A stretch of DNA of 64,000 bases from positions 1 through 64,000 of the forward strand of contig NZ_JACHIE010000001.1 of NCBI RefSeq assembly GCF_014207635.1, read 5' to 3'. Of this stretch, positions 38,032 to 46,474 are shown in pieces (position 1 is the first letter of the stretch; each line of letters starts with the position of its first letter). A program made the translations under genes and the position numbers. The stretch comes from Acetobacter lovaniensis (GTDB lineage Bacteria > Pseudomonadota > Alphaproteobacteria > Acetobacterales > Acetobacteraceae). A model generated the notes under the pieces. It was given only the letters and a program-made list of their open reading frames with translations, was not told the origin of the DNA and did no database searches.

Positions 38032-39615
38032 TTAGGCAGACAGCCTGCATGTGGATCCTCTGGCCGCATGCAACAAAAAACTTCCCAGCACCAGCGCCAC
38101 CATACCTACCCCAAGGGAAGGTATGGTGGCGCGTCCTCCAGCCATAGCGGCCAGCATAACAGGCGCTATGGCAATATTGGCACAACCAGCCACACGAAGC
38201 AGCAATGGTTCACGCTGACTTTCGCTCAGAATAAAAGCCAGCCCCATACAGAACAAAAAAACCGCATAATAAAGAAAAGATGCCTGCGCATAAGTTCCAC
38301 CCAAGGGTAAAAACGGTGCGCATATAAATAAAATGGCAATGCCCGTTATGCATCCTGTAAGACACCCGGTTGTCAGGCAACTGAGCAGCCATGTGGCTCT
38401 TGTCTGCTTACTGGATTTTCCCGCATGCTGCTCCCGCTTTTGCCGCGCGATAATCCATAACCGGCAACCAGTGTAAAATAAAAATGCCCCCCCCAACCCA
38501 AGGCAATAATACCCCCATCGCACGGGAAGTCCGCCATAACTGCCAAAATGCAGTGCAATAAACGCGGTTAATGCCGCAAATCCGGCAGATTGATGCCCCG
38601 GCAGATAATCTGCCGATAAAACCTTACCGCTTGCCGGGTCCACCGCAGCAAAACCATTAGAGACCCCAAGCGTGGGATAACGCTCGTCATGCCCGGTGAC
38701 TCTGAGCATTGTCCGGCTTTTTCCCTTGTTGAACTGCGTTGTATATTCCAGCGTATCCACGACAAAACCGGGAGCCTGCCTCTGTAACTCCCCCAGAACA
38801 GCCTGTGGTGGCATCAGCCCCTCCAGACTGACAACATTGTGGGGGGCATTATTTTTACTTCTGCTCTCTGCAGGGTCATGCTGTTGCGTCAAGCCATGTT
38901 CCGTCCTTTGCCCCTGCTGGAACAATTTTCCCTGCAGAGCAGAAATGGGCCCATGAAAAGCGAAGACAACTGCGGTTATCGCCATAATAAAATGAAATGG
39001 CAGGGAAAAAAATCCCACAAGATTATGCAGATCCAGCCAGACCTTGCGCGTGGCAGTGCCGAGCCGGAGAGCAAACAGCATTTTTTTCAAAGCCGGTAAA
39101 AATGCAATAACGCCAGAAACCAACGCCAGAAAATAACCTGCCGCCACACACCCCATGGTGTAACGCGCCGCAGCATGTGGCAAAGGCAGCCCGATCTGTT
39201 CATGCAACTGGTCAATAAAAAAAGGGATCCCGGATGGGCGGCTAACAAGGGTGCGCAGATCTCCATTGGGAGAGAGTGCACCAAGCACATAATCCTGTGG
39301 ACCATGGCCCCTGTGCGTTGGGTCCTGCGGCCACATAAGGCGGGCAGGGCGTGCGTTATCCGGGTTAACCACTATAATATAATGTGTGCTTGCATCCGGG
39401 TATTGGGAAAAAGCTTTTTGCAAAAGCTGCGGCGTGTCTGCCAGTTCTACAGGTTTTGGCAAAGAGGGAACCGGTGTCAGCCAGACCTGTAAAGGCTGTT
39501 CAAACATGCTTATGGAGCCCGCATAAAACGCGACGAACAGGAACAGACTACAGAGAATGCCGACCCAGCTATGAACTTCCCGATAAACCTGCACAATGTC
39601 GGGGCGAATTTTCAT
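38032..39615 (-). CDS. PepSY-associated membrane protein
   Basis: 527 residues. N-terminal helix (VHSWVGILCSLFLFVAFYAGSISMFE) is the start typical of PepSY-TM proteins, which are linked to iron or siderophore uptake and sometimes act as ferric reductases. A first periplasmic PepSY-like segment lies at about 50-145. HNLVGFFSLPFHFIMAITAVVF (about 200-220) carries His residues that could bind heme. A second PepSY part is at about 270-345, and three to five more helices complete the protein. It is last in a four-gene minus-strand series; its ATG overlaps the stop of the preceding gene. Confidence 0.82.
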   Translation of the reverse strand: MKIRPDIVQVYREVHSWVGILCSLFLFVAFYAGSISMFEQPLQVWLTPVPSLPKPVELADTPQLLQKAFSQYPDASTHYIIVVNPDNARPARLMWPQDPTHRGHGPQDYVLGALSPNGDLRTLVSRPSGIPFFIDQLHEQIGLPLPHAAARYTMGCVAAGYFLALVSGVIAFLPALKKMLFALRLGTATRKVWLDLHNLVGFFSLPFHFIMAITAVVFAFHGPISALQGKLFQQGQRTEHGLTQQHDPAESRSKNNAPHNVVSLEGLMPPQAVLGELQRQAPGFVVDTLEYTTQFNKGKSRTMLRVTGHDERYPTLGVSNGFAAVDPASGKVLSADYLPGHQSAGFAALTAFIALHFGSYGGLPVRWGYYCLGLGGAFLFYTGCRLWIIARQKREQHAGKSSKQTRATWLLSCLTTGCLTGCITGIAILFICAPFLPLGGTYAQASFLYYAVFLFCMGLAFILSESQREPLLLRVAGCANIAIAPVMLAAMAGGRATIPSLGVGMVALVLGSFLLHAARGSTCRLSA

Positions 39616-39911
39616 GCTGTCATAACTTTCGCCAGTATTTCAAACAGGGCCCAGACAAATGTGGCCGCTCCACCCAGCACGATCCAAGCACGCAGGCCAG
39701 AACGAAACAGGAAACAGCTTCCCATAACGCCAAGCCACACCAGCACTGCCAGCCACATTAAAAACTGGGAGGAAGCCGTCCGTGTTTCTCCCGTGGTGTG
39801 ACACAGCAACCCCACTACAGCCATGCAGCCAAAGGAGAACATGATTCCGGGCACAATGGCGGCCACCAGCTTGGCAGGCCATTGCCGGTTGGTCAGTGGC
39901 CGATCAGTCAT
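39612..39911 (-). CDS. Small inner-membrane protein, DUF3649-like
   Basis: 99 residues from ATG 39911. Three membrane helices (about 8-30, 38-58, 65-85). The pattern of AAIVPG in helix 1, then SSQFLMW and SGLRAWIVLGG, resembles DUF3649 proteins found before PepSY genes in iron-uptake operons. The name is by analogy of size, topology and neighbours. Stop and start codons overlap those of both neighbours, so the three genes are translationally coupled. Confidence 0.6.
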   Translation of the reverse strand: MTDRPLTNRQWPAKLVAAIVPGIMFSFGCMAVVGLLCHTTGETRTASSQFLMWLAVLVWLGVMGSCFLFRSGLRAWIVLGGAATFVWALFEILAKVMTA

Positions 39912-40185
39912 GACCTTTTTTTCCAGACTGAAGCACGACCACAAGCAGGGGGAAAAAACTACAAACGATCATGAGAAGAAGCACGACCATAAAACAGGCG
40001 GTCTGCGTACTTTCCACGCTCCCAAGCAGGCAGACAGCCAGCACACCCAGCCCTGTGGCAGAACACTGGCAAAACCGAGGGTTGGGCCTGCACGTAAAAA
40101 TGCACTGATGCCGGGATGAAAGGTAACACAACACTCCACACAGCAGAGTGCACCCTTCAGCTCCAAACAGAAGCAGGGCGGACAT
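39904..40185 (-). CDS. Small inner-membrane protein, DUF3325-like
   Basis: 93 residues from ATG 40185 (GGGGG about 6 nt upstream); ATG 40191 is possible. Three hydrophobic segments with SSRHQ after the first, a pattern of DUF3325 proteins in PepSY operons. It is Cys-rich (eight Cys), which is unusual for the family. It overlaps the next gene by 8 bp. Confidence 0.5.
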   Translation of the reverse strand: MSALLLFGAEGCTLLCGVLCYLSSRHQCIFTCRPNPRFCQCSATGLGVLAVCLLGSVESTQTACFMVVLLLMIVCSFFPLLVVVLQSGKKGHD

Positions 40186-40213
40186 CAGCATCCCCCGTGC
40201 TGCATACACACCG

Positions 40214-40418
40214 TCAAACCCGTACCCTGTCTGCCAGGCCCCATGAGTTACGCTTCGCCATGAGGTAGAGTGTGCCTGCCAGCCAGACCACCACTCCGCC
40301 AGAAATAACAAGGCTCCAGTTGACCAGAGATCTGCCCCCGGTCACTTCTGACGGCCTGAGGCTGGCGATGCAGCATGGCTGCTCTAACAAGACGTGCCAG
40401 CAAGGTCATGTGGCTCAT
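40214..40418 (-). pseudogene. Short membrane-protein gene with a probable frameshift
   Basis: From ATG 40418 (MSHMTLLARLVRAAM) the frame reads well until a run of five G (C run at 40335-40339). Removing one G joins it to a second frame that encodes SLVNWSLVISGGVVVWLAGTL, a clear membrane helix, ending LADRVRV at 40214. The second frame alone is open from TTG 40390 (58 residues). GGGG lies 7 nt before ATG 40418. It is either a broken first gene of the PepSY operon, a sequencing error, or two unrelated short frames. Confidence 0.3.
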
Positions 40419-40518
40419 AAGTTTACCCCACCACATCATGTGAATAGGGGAGGTATATGCAATTAATAATTACTGTCAACAAAATCCGTAAAGCACAACT
40501 CCGCGACTGACCCGTCCT

Positions 40519-40537
40519 GTTGTGTTTAGGACACAAC
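40519..40537. promoter_or_regulatory. Palindrome between PepSY operon and L,D-transpeptidase gene
   Basis: GTTGTGT-TTAGG-ACACAAC, a perfect 7-bp dyad, with outer GTC/GAC arms at 40514 and 40540. An AT palindrome AATTAATAATT lies at 40461-40471. Either may be an operator for one of the divergent genes. Confidence 0.35.
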
Positions 40538-40838
40538 CCGACACAAGTTCTGCTCATTCATGTTATCTTTCGGCCTGACAATGAGAAGGCACACGCCCCA
40601 TTCCTGCCGGGTCGAGCACGCGGATATTCAAGAGTAATCATGTTGCAACCCTGAGCAAACCGCCAGTTCTTTCATCCGGCATATGCAGGTTGCCCTGATT
40701 TTCAAAGTCAAGACTCAACCCAGGCGCAGCCCTTGCATGCACTATGATGAGAATAAACTCGTCATCTTGGATATTTCGCTTGCCAGAAAGAAGTGCCATA
40801 GTTACCAGCACTTAAAAAGAACAGGAGAACAGAACCCG

Positions 40839-42011
40839 GTGTACGCGGCGAGACATTTAATCTTTCCGATTATGTTTGGCTGCCTATTTGCTGCTCAAAC
40901 TCTTCAGGCAGCACCGTATTCCGCCAGCGCGGATTTTGCTGAAGAACTCTCCAAAGCTGTAGGAGAGTCCTCTCCGCATGTTTTTTTTCCTAATGGAGAC
41001 ATAGCAGCACCCCTGCATATTCCCCCGGCAAAAAAGACTCCCGCACCAGTTCCACAGGCCAAGGCCGTGCAGCCCACCCCCGTACAGACAGCGTCTGTTA
41101 CACCACAGCTCAAGACGTCCGTGCCGGTTAACGCAGCACCAGCACCAGCACCAGCACCAGCACCAGCACCAGCACCAGCACCAGCACCAGCACCAGCACC
41201 AGCACCAGCACCAGTCGTTGAGCTGGATGAAAAGCAGATACAAGCGGAAATAGACCGGCTCCGGAGTCTTTTCCAAAAAGATGTGCCCGGCGCATTTACC
41301 CCAACCATTACCCAAAAAGACACATGGCGAGCTCTGGCGCGTCAGCAGATTATCCAGTCTGGTTACGCTATTCAGATACCGCAAGCCGTGGTGGTTGCAG
41401 ACCGCAACCCCGCCGTGCAGCGTGCCTGCGTTATTGTGGCCCGCCCAGATACGCCAGAATGGACCATTATTGGCTGCACACGCATATCCACAGGCACAAT
41501 CGGCCGTAAACATCACTACATTACGCCCGTTGGTATTTTTACGAATACGGCAGAAAGACTAGGCTACCGGGCGCAGGGCACCAAAAATGAAAATGGGATC
41601 ATGGGGAATGGCACCAAAGGCATGCGTGTCTGGGATTTTGGCTGGCAGGTTGCGGAAAAAGGGTGGCTCCCCAGCCGTGAACAAGGTCCGATCCGTCTGG
41701 AAATGCACGCAACCGACCCCGTTTTTCTGGAACGCAAGCTGGGGCATATGGCTTCAGCCGGGTGTATTCGCATCCCAGCCGCACTGAATATCTACATCGA
41801 CAAGAACGGTCTGCTGGACTTGGAGTATGAGCGCAAAGCAGCAACCGACAAGCGTTTTCGTGCTCTTCTGCGGCCAGACAGAACACCATCTTCCCTTGCT
41901 GGAATGGCCGTTATTGTGGTGGACAGTGCATCTCCGCCCAATGTGACAACAGTGCAGGCCCCATCACCCAATCTTGTATCTGCCAGAATACCCAATTCGC
42001 CTATTCATTAG
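40839..42011 (+). CDS. L,D-transpeptidase (YkuD) with long Ala-Pro linker
   Basis: 390 residues from GTG 40839, chosen because AGGAG precedes it and a signal peptide follows directly (LIFPIMFGCLFAAQTLQA); the frame is open for 52 codons further upstream. After about 80 residues comes a run of roughly 14 Ala-Pro pairs, likely a rigid spacer across peptidoglycan. The YkuD domain (about 190-330) ends in HMASAGCIRIP, with the catalytic Cys and preceding His. It should form 3-3 peptidoglycan cross-links or attach proteins to the wall. The C-terminal roughly 50 residues are low in features. Confidence 0.8.
   Translation: MYAARHLIFPIMFGCLFAAQTLQAAPYSASADFAEELSKAVGESSPHVFFPNGDIAAPLHIPPAKKTPAPVPQAKAVQPTPVQTASVTPQLKTSVPVNAAPAPAPAPAPAPAPAPAPAPAPAPAPVVELDEKQIQAEIDRLRSLFQKDVPGAFTPTITQKDTWRALARQQIIQSGYAIQIPQAVVVADRNPAVQRACVIVARPDTPEWTIIGCTRISTGTIGRKHHYITPVGIFTNTAERLGYRAQGTKNENGIMGNGTKGMRVWDFGWQVAEKGWLPSREQGPIRLEMHATDPVFLERKLGHMASAGCIRIPAALNIYIDKNGLLDLEYERKAATDKRFRALLRPDRTPSSLAGMAVIVVDSASPPNVTTVQAPSPNLVSARIPNSPIH
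41136..41213 (+). repeat. (GCACCA)13 microsatellite
   Basis: Thirteen perfect copies of the hexamer, encoding the Ala-Pro spacer of the L,D-transpeptidase. Copy number changes would alter spacer length without breaking the frame. Confidence 0.95.
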
Positions 42012-42088
42012 GCTGATCGCGGCCGAATGGCGCGTCTTTCTGCCATGTTGCAGAACTGGTGGAACACACAGAGCGGGCCATACCTGAT

Positions 42089-43072
42089 ATGAGACACACT
42101 TCACCCCTTTTTACGGGGTCCATGCCTCCATCACGCCAGCCAACATCCCACCAGCTTTTTACAGACCTTATAAACCGCGCCCTTGCACCTGATCCGGTTC
42201 CTTACGGGCTTGTCTGGCCGTGCGAGGATCACGCTCTGGCAGGACCACTGGATGCCGCACAAAAAGGTATCATCCACCCTGTTCTGATCGGGGATGCTCC
42301 GCGTATTCAGGCCATCGCACGCAAAAACCAGATAGACCTGAGCCCCTACCAGCTCATACCTGCACCAACACCGGAAGCCGCCGCCCAAAAAGCTGTAGAA
42401 CTGGCCCGGGCAGGCCATGTGCAGGGATTGATGAAAGGCAGCCTGCATACAGATGCCCTCATGCATGCCGTGGTATCCCCCACCAATGGGTTATGCACTG
42501 GCCGCAGGATCAGCCATGTTTTTCTACTTGCTGTTCCGGGTTATGAAAAACTGCTGTTTGTGACCGATGCCGCCATTAATATTTCACCCGATCTTTCAAC
42601 CAAGCGCGATATCGTTCAGAACGCCATAGACCTGCATACGGGGCTTGGGCTGGGAGTGCCCAAAGTGGCCATTCTCTCCGCTGTGGAAGTCATCAACCCC
42701 AAAATCCCTAGCACAGTGGATGCTGCCAGCCTGTGCAAAATGGCCGAACGCGGCCAGATAACAGGGGGGGTACTTGATGGTCCTCTAGGCATGGACAACG
42801 CCATAGACCCCGAAGCAGCCAGAATAAAAAACCTGTCCTCCCCCGTAGCCGGACAGGCGCAGATTCTGGTCACTCCAGACCTGGAGGCAGGGAATATGCT
42901 GGCCAAAAACCTGATCTTCATGGCGCAGGCGGACTCTGCTGGCATAGCACTAGGCGCCAAGGTTCCCATTGTGCTGACAAGCCGGGCAGATAGCGTGCAG
43001 GCCCGTCTGGCGTCCGCTGCCATTGGTGCGCTGTACGCCAGACATCTGGCGCAACAGAATGCCGCTTTTTAA
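42089..43072 (+). CDS. pta: Phosphate acetyl/butyryltransferase
   Basis: 327 residues from ATG 42089 (start uncertain; ATG 42125 also fits). Short form of the phosphotransacetylase family: GLMKGSLHTDALMHAV (near 118), FVTDAAINISPDL (near 160) and the C-terminal LAKNLIFMAQADSAGIALGAKVP (in part, near 280) are family blocks. It interconverts acetyl-CoA and acetyl phosphate. Acetate kinase follows 27 bp later, making the pta-ackA pathway that links acetate, ATP and acetyl-CoA. The short form is closer to Ptb than to E. coli Pta. Confidence 0.88.
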   Translation: MRHTSPLFTGSMPPSRQPTSHQLFTDLINRALAPDPVPYGLVWPCEDHALAGPLDAAQKGIIHPVLIGDAPRIQAIARKNQIDLSPYQLIPAPTPEAAAQKAVELARAGHVQGLMKGSLHTDALMHAVVSPTNGLCTGRRISHVFLLAVPGYEKLLFVTDAAINISPDLSTKRDIVQNAIDLHTGLGLGVPKVAILSAVEVINPKIPSTVDAASLCKMAERGQITGGVLDGPLGMDNAIDPEAARIKNLSSPVAGQAQILVTPDLEAGNMLAKNLIFMAQADSAGIALGAKVPIVLTSRADSVQARLASAAIGALYARHLAQQNAAF

Positions 43073-43099
43073 GTCGCCCAGTTCCGCGGAAAACCACCC

Positions 43100-44305
43100 A
43101 TGTCAGACGTTGTTCTTGTTTTCAATGCCGGGTCATCCAGCCTCAAGTTCACGGTTTTTCAGGTCGGCCAGAACCCCCTCATACAAAAGCTGATCAAAGG
43201 ACGGATTGAGTATGATGTTGAAACATTTCATTTTTTTGCGTCCGACCAGAACGATCAGCTTATTGACCACGCGACTTACCCACTCAGCCAGAAAAAACCG
43301 CTGGAGCATCTTCTGGACTGGCTGGCCGACCATGAGCAGGGTCAGCACAACATTGTAGGGGTTGGCCACAGGATTGTTCATGGAGGGCCAGATTTTCTAG
43401 CTCCCGTACAGGTTACGCCAGAAATCCTGCGCCAACTGGAAGCCCTGACACCCTTTGCGCCGCTTCACCAACCGCAAACCCTTGCCCCGGTCCATGCCAT
43501 CATGGCTTACCGGCCCAACCTGCTCCAGATTGCCTGTTTTGATACGGCTTTCCACCGCACCATGCCAGAAATCGCCCGGCTTTTACCGCTCCCACGCCGG
43601 TATGAAGAAAAAGGCATCTGCCGGTATGGCTTCCATGGTCTTTCCTACGATTTTCTAACCCAGCGCCTGCTCCAGATCGACCCCGCACTGGCAAAGGGCC
43701 GCACTGTTCTGGCCCATCTGGGCAGTGGTGCCAGCCTGTGTGCATTAAAGGGGGGCAAAAGTGTTGAAACCACAATGGGCTTTTCCGCTCTGGACGGGTT
43801 AATGATGGGGAGCCGCTGCGGAATGATAGACCCCGGCGCACTGCTCTACATGATGCGGGAAGAAAAAGCGGACTGGGACACTATGGTCAACACACTGTAC
43901 CATCAGTCCGGGCTGCTTGGGGTTTCTGGTGTATCGTCTGACATGCGCGTTCTGCGCGAGCATATGGACACGGAGCAGGACCCCATATTACGGGAACATA
44001 TCCAGCAGGCCCTTGCCTTGTCCGCCTACCGGATTGTGGAAGAAACAGGGGCTCTTGCCGCCATTATGGGGGGGCTGGATGGTCTGGTCTTTACTGCGGG
44101 CATAGGCGAACACGACGCCCTTTTGCGTCAGGAGGTCTGTCTGGCACTGGGCTGGCTGGGTCTCAAGCTGGACCATAAGGCCAATGCGGACCATGCGAGC
44201 ATCATCAGTTGTCCCGACAGTGCAATCCGCGTGCGTGTTGAGCCAACCCATGAGGAACTGATCATCTGCCAGAATGTCCTGCCCTTTTTGCAGAACAGCC
44301 CATAA
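43100..44305 (+). CDS. ackA: Acetate kinase
   Basis: 401 residues. Opens with VLVFNAGSSSLKFTVF, the phosphate-binding start of acetate kinases. FDTAFHRTMP carries the catalytic Asp, GFHGLSYDF the conserved His, and AHLGSGASLCAL and FTAGIGEHDALLRQ the nucleotide-binding segments. It makes ATP from acetyl phosphate, or activates acetate. The stop directly abuts the stop of the converging regulator gene (no spacer between 44305 and 44306). Confidence 0.95.
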   Translation: MSDVVLVFNAGSSSLKFTVFQVGQNPLIQKLIKGRIEYDVETFHFFASDQNDQLIDHATYPLSQKKPLEHLLDWLADHEQGQHNIVGVGHRIVHGGPDFLAPVQVTPEILRQLEALTPFAPLHQPQTLAPVHAIMAYRPNLLQIACFDTAFHRTMPEIARLLPLPRRYEEKGICRYGFHGLSYDFLTQRLLQIDPALAKGRTVLAHLGSGASLCALKGGKSVETTMGFSALDGLMMGSRCGMIDPGALLYMMREEKADWDTMVNTLYHQSGLLGVSGVSSDMRVLREHMDTEQDPILREHIQQALALSAYRIVEETGALAAIMGGLDGLVFTAGIGEHDALLRQEVCLALGWLGLKLDHKANADHASIISCPDSAIRVRVEPTHEELIICQNVLPFLQNSP

Positions 44306-45247
44306 CTACCCGGTTATGGAAGACGGAGCAGGCGGCAGGTTTTTCAGCTTTCGGTACAAGGTGGAGCGGCTTACACCAAGCAGGCGGGCTGCCGGTGCAA
44401 TCTTGCCCTGCACCATGGCCAGAGCCCCCTCTATGACCGTCCGTTCCGCCTCCTGAAAATCCGGCACACCGGCGGCTCTGGCTCCCAGATCAAAACAGAC
44501 ACTGGTCACCTCCGGGTTGGCTATTCCCAACATGGTGCGTGCGGCGTAGGTCGCACCAACTACAATACGTTTATCGTCCAGAGCGATCATGGGGAGGGAT
44601 ATGCCATTTCCTTCACCCAGCAGTAAGACCGTCCTGTTACGGAAAGCTTCCAAAAAACTCCGTCGCTCCAGCCTGCGCGCAGCATCAACCAGCACGGCCT
44701 CCATCATCAGCGCCACACGGCCAGAAGGGTCCGAACGGATGGAACTGGCATCCAGTGCTCCGGCAACATGGCCATCAGGCCCGTAAAACGGCACGGCAGA
44801 GCAGGTCAGGTATCGCAAATTTGTGCACCAGTGCTGGTCCCGGTGCACGGTCACTGGCTGCCCCTCGACCAGACAGGTGCCTATTCCATTGGTTCCGGCT
44901 ACGGCTTCCGCCCAGTTGGCGCCGGGCCACAGATGCCAGCGGCGGCATCCTTTTTCAAACGGAGGAGCGCCACGACGGGCGACGACAATCCCCGCCGGGT
45001 CGGCCAGCAGAACATTATAATCCAGCGTAGAGACAATCCCATGCAGCCGGTCCAGTTCCGGGTCGGCTATTTTCATGGTCACGCCCATGCGCTCGCGTGC
45101 CTGCCGCAGTTCGGCCGAGCACAGAATATCCGTACCCAGCGTGGTATCTGTGGGAATGGCGTATTGTTCGGCGCAACGGCGCCATGAGTTGCGGAGCAGC
45201 GGGGATAGCCCGGACCACACGCCAGAGGACAAAGTGAGTGAGTTCAT
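44306..45247 (-). CDS. AcoR-like regulator without AAA+ domain
   Basis: 313 residues from ATG 45247. The N-terminus (LLRNSWRRCAEQYAIP) and a GAF-like sensor (about 55-205; AGTNGIGTCLVEGQPVTVH) match acetoin regulator AcoR. A C-terminal Fis-type helix-turn-helix (LLGVSRSTLYRKLK, near 290) follows almost at once. The sigma-54-activating AAA+ ATPase of about 230 residues that separates these parts in AcoR is absent, so it cannot act as a classical sigma-54 activator. It is divergent from acoABC, its likely target. Confidence 0.82.
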   Translation of the reverse strand: MNSLTLSSGVWSGLSPLLRNSWRRCAEQYAIPTDTTLGTDILCSAELRQARERMGVTMKIADPELDRLHGIVSTLDYNVLLADPAGIVVARRGAPPFEKGCRRWHLWPGANWAEAVAGTNGIGTCLVEGQPVTVHRDQHWCTNLRYLTCSAVPFYGPDGHVAGALDASSIRSDPSGRVALMMEAVLVDAARRLERRSFLEAFRNRTVLLLGEGNGISLPMIALDDKRIVVGATYAARTMLGIANPEVTSVCFDLGARAAGVPDFQEAERTVIEGALAMVQGKIAPAARLLGVSRSTLYRKLKNLPPAPSSITG

Positions 45248-45427
45248 ATGCGCCTGTCCGTCCACAAAAATGTATCTGGCGAGTATTACGTTTCGGATAT
45301 GCGACACTTCAGCTTCTGCCATCTCAAATACACGTGAGCCGAATTATCCTCTGGCTTCACCCTTTGGCATATCTCCCCGTAACTGAGTGCATACCCGCCT
45401 CGCTCTGTTTTTTCATGCGGAGTGGGG

Positions 45428-45440
45428 CGGAATAATTCCG
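45428..45440. promoter_or_regulatory. Palindrome upstream of acoABC
   Basis: CGGAAT-A-ATTCCG, 13 bp, perfect, 44 bp before acoA. A related half site CGAATTATCC lies at 45339. Candidate binding site for the adjacent regulator. Confidence 0.4.
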
Positions 45441-45483
45441 TTATATCTTCCAACCCACACGGCAGTATCGCCCGGGGGCAGAC

Positions 45484-46449
45484 ATGCAGATTGCACACGA
45501 TATTCTTCTGCGTTCCTACCGTTCCATGCGGACCATCCGCGATTTTGAAGAACGTCTTCATGTAGAGTTCGCTACCGGAGAAATTCCGGGATTTGTTCAC
45601 CTGTACTGTGGTGAGGAGGCATCCGCTGTGGGTGTCTGCGCTCATCTGAGCGACACGGATACAATCGCCAGCACGCACCGCGGCCACGGCCACTGCATTG
45701 CCAAAGGTGTTGGCGTAGAAGGCATGATGGCCGAAATTTATGGGCGCAAAACCGGGGTCTGCCACGGCAAAGGCGGCTCCATGCATATTGCGGACCTGTC
45801 TCTGGGCATGCTCGGTGCGAATGGCATTGTTGGCGGAGGACCACCGCTGATCTGCGGCGCTGCCCTTTCGCACAAGGTGCTCAAGGATGGTGGCGTTGCC
45901 GTAGCATTTTACGGCGATGGCGCTTCCAACGAGGGCACGACGCTGGAAAGCCTGAATCTGGCCATGGTCTGGCAGCTCCCCGCCGTTTTTGTCTGCGAAG
46001 ATAACGGCTATGGCGAAGCAACAGGAGCATCCTACGCCTGCGCAGGCACACAGAAGGCGCGCGCGGCAGGCTTTGGCATGCCGTATTTTGACTGCGACGG
46101 CACGGATTTTTTTGCCGTGCATGAGGCCGCCGGGCAGGCCATAGCCCACGCGCGCGCAGGCCACGGCCCGGTTATGCTGCATGTTCATCTGGCCCGCTGG
46201 TATGGCCATTTTGAAGGTGACGCCATGACCTACCGCGCCAATGGCGAAGTAGCCAGAGAAAGAAGCGAACATGACTGCTTACAGAACTTCCGCAAACACG
46301 TCACAGAGACAAGCCTGCTCGACCTGTCCGCACTGGATGACATTGATAGCAACGTAAAGGACGAAATCGAGGCTGCCGTAAAAGCCGCCAAAAACGCCCC
46401 ATTGCCTGAACCTGCCGACCTTCAGGCAGACGTTTACGTTTCTTACTGA
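45484..46449 (+). CDS. acoA: Acetoin dehydrogenase E1 alpha (TPP-dependent)
   Basis: 321 residues, with GGGGG ahead of ATG. Thiamine diphosphate motif GDGASNEGTTLESLNLA...N (near 140-175) is complete. GKGGSMHIADLSLGMLGANGIVGGG is the E1 alpha signature (given in part: residues near 99-120). Forms the alpha2beta2 E1 with AcoB and cleaves acetoin to acetaldehyde and an acetyl group. It could be confused with pyruvate dehydrogenase E1, but the short length, AcoR-like neighbour and hydrolase-fused E2 favour acetoin. Confidence 0.9.
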   Translation: MQIAHDILLRSYRSMRTIRDFEERLHVEFATGEIPGFVHLYCGEEASAVGVCAHLSDTDTIASTHRGHGHCIAKGVGVEGMMAEIYGRKTGVCHGKGGSMHIADLSLGMLGANGIVGGGPPLICGAALSHKVLKDGGVAVAFYGDGASNEGTTLESLNLAMVWQLPAVFVCEDNGYGEATGASYACAGTQKARAAGFGMPYFDCDGTDFFAVHEAAGQAIAHARAGHGPVMLHVHLARWYGHFEGDAMTYRANGEVARERSEHDCLQNFRKHVTETSLLDLSALDDIDSNVKDEIEAAVKAAKNAPLPEPADLQADVYVSY

Positions 46450-46474
46450 GCCACGCGCAATACGGAGTATTCTC

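Noticed and set aside
45350..45380. A sigma-54 (-24/-12) promoter for acoA (TGGCTTCACCCTTTGGCA).
   Set aside because: The GG and GC elements are 2 bp too far apart, and the local regulator lacks the AAA+ domain needed for sigma-54 activation.
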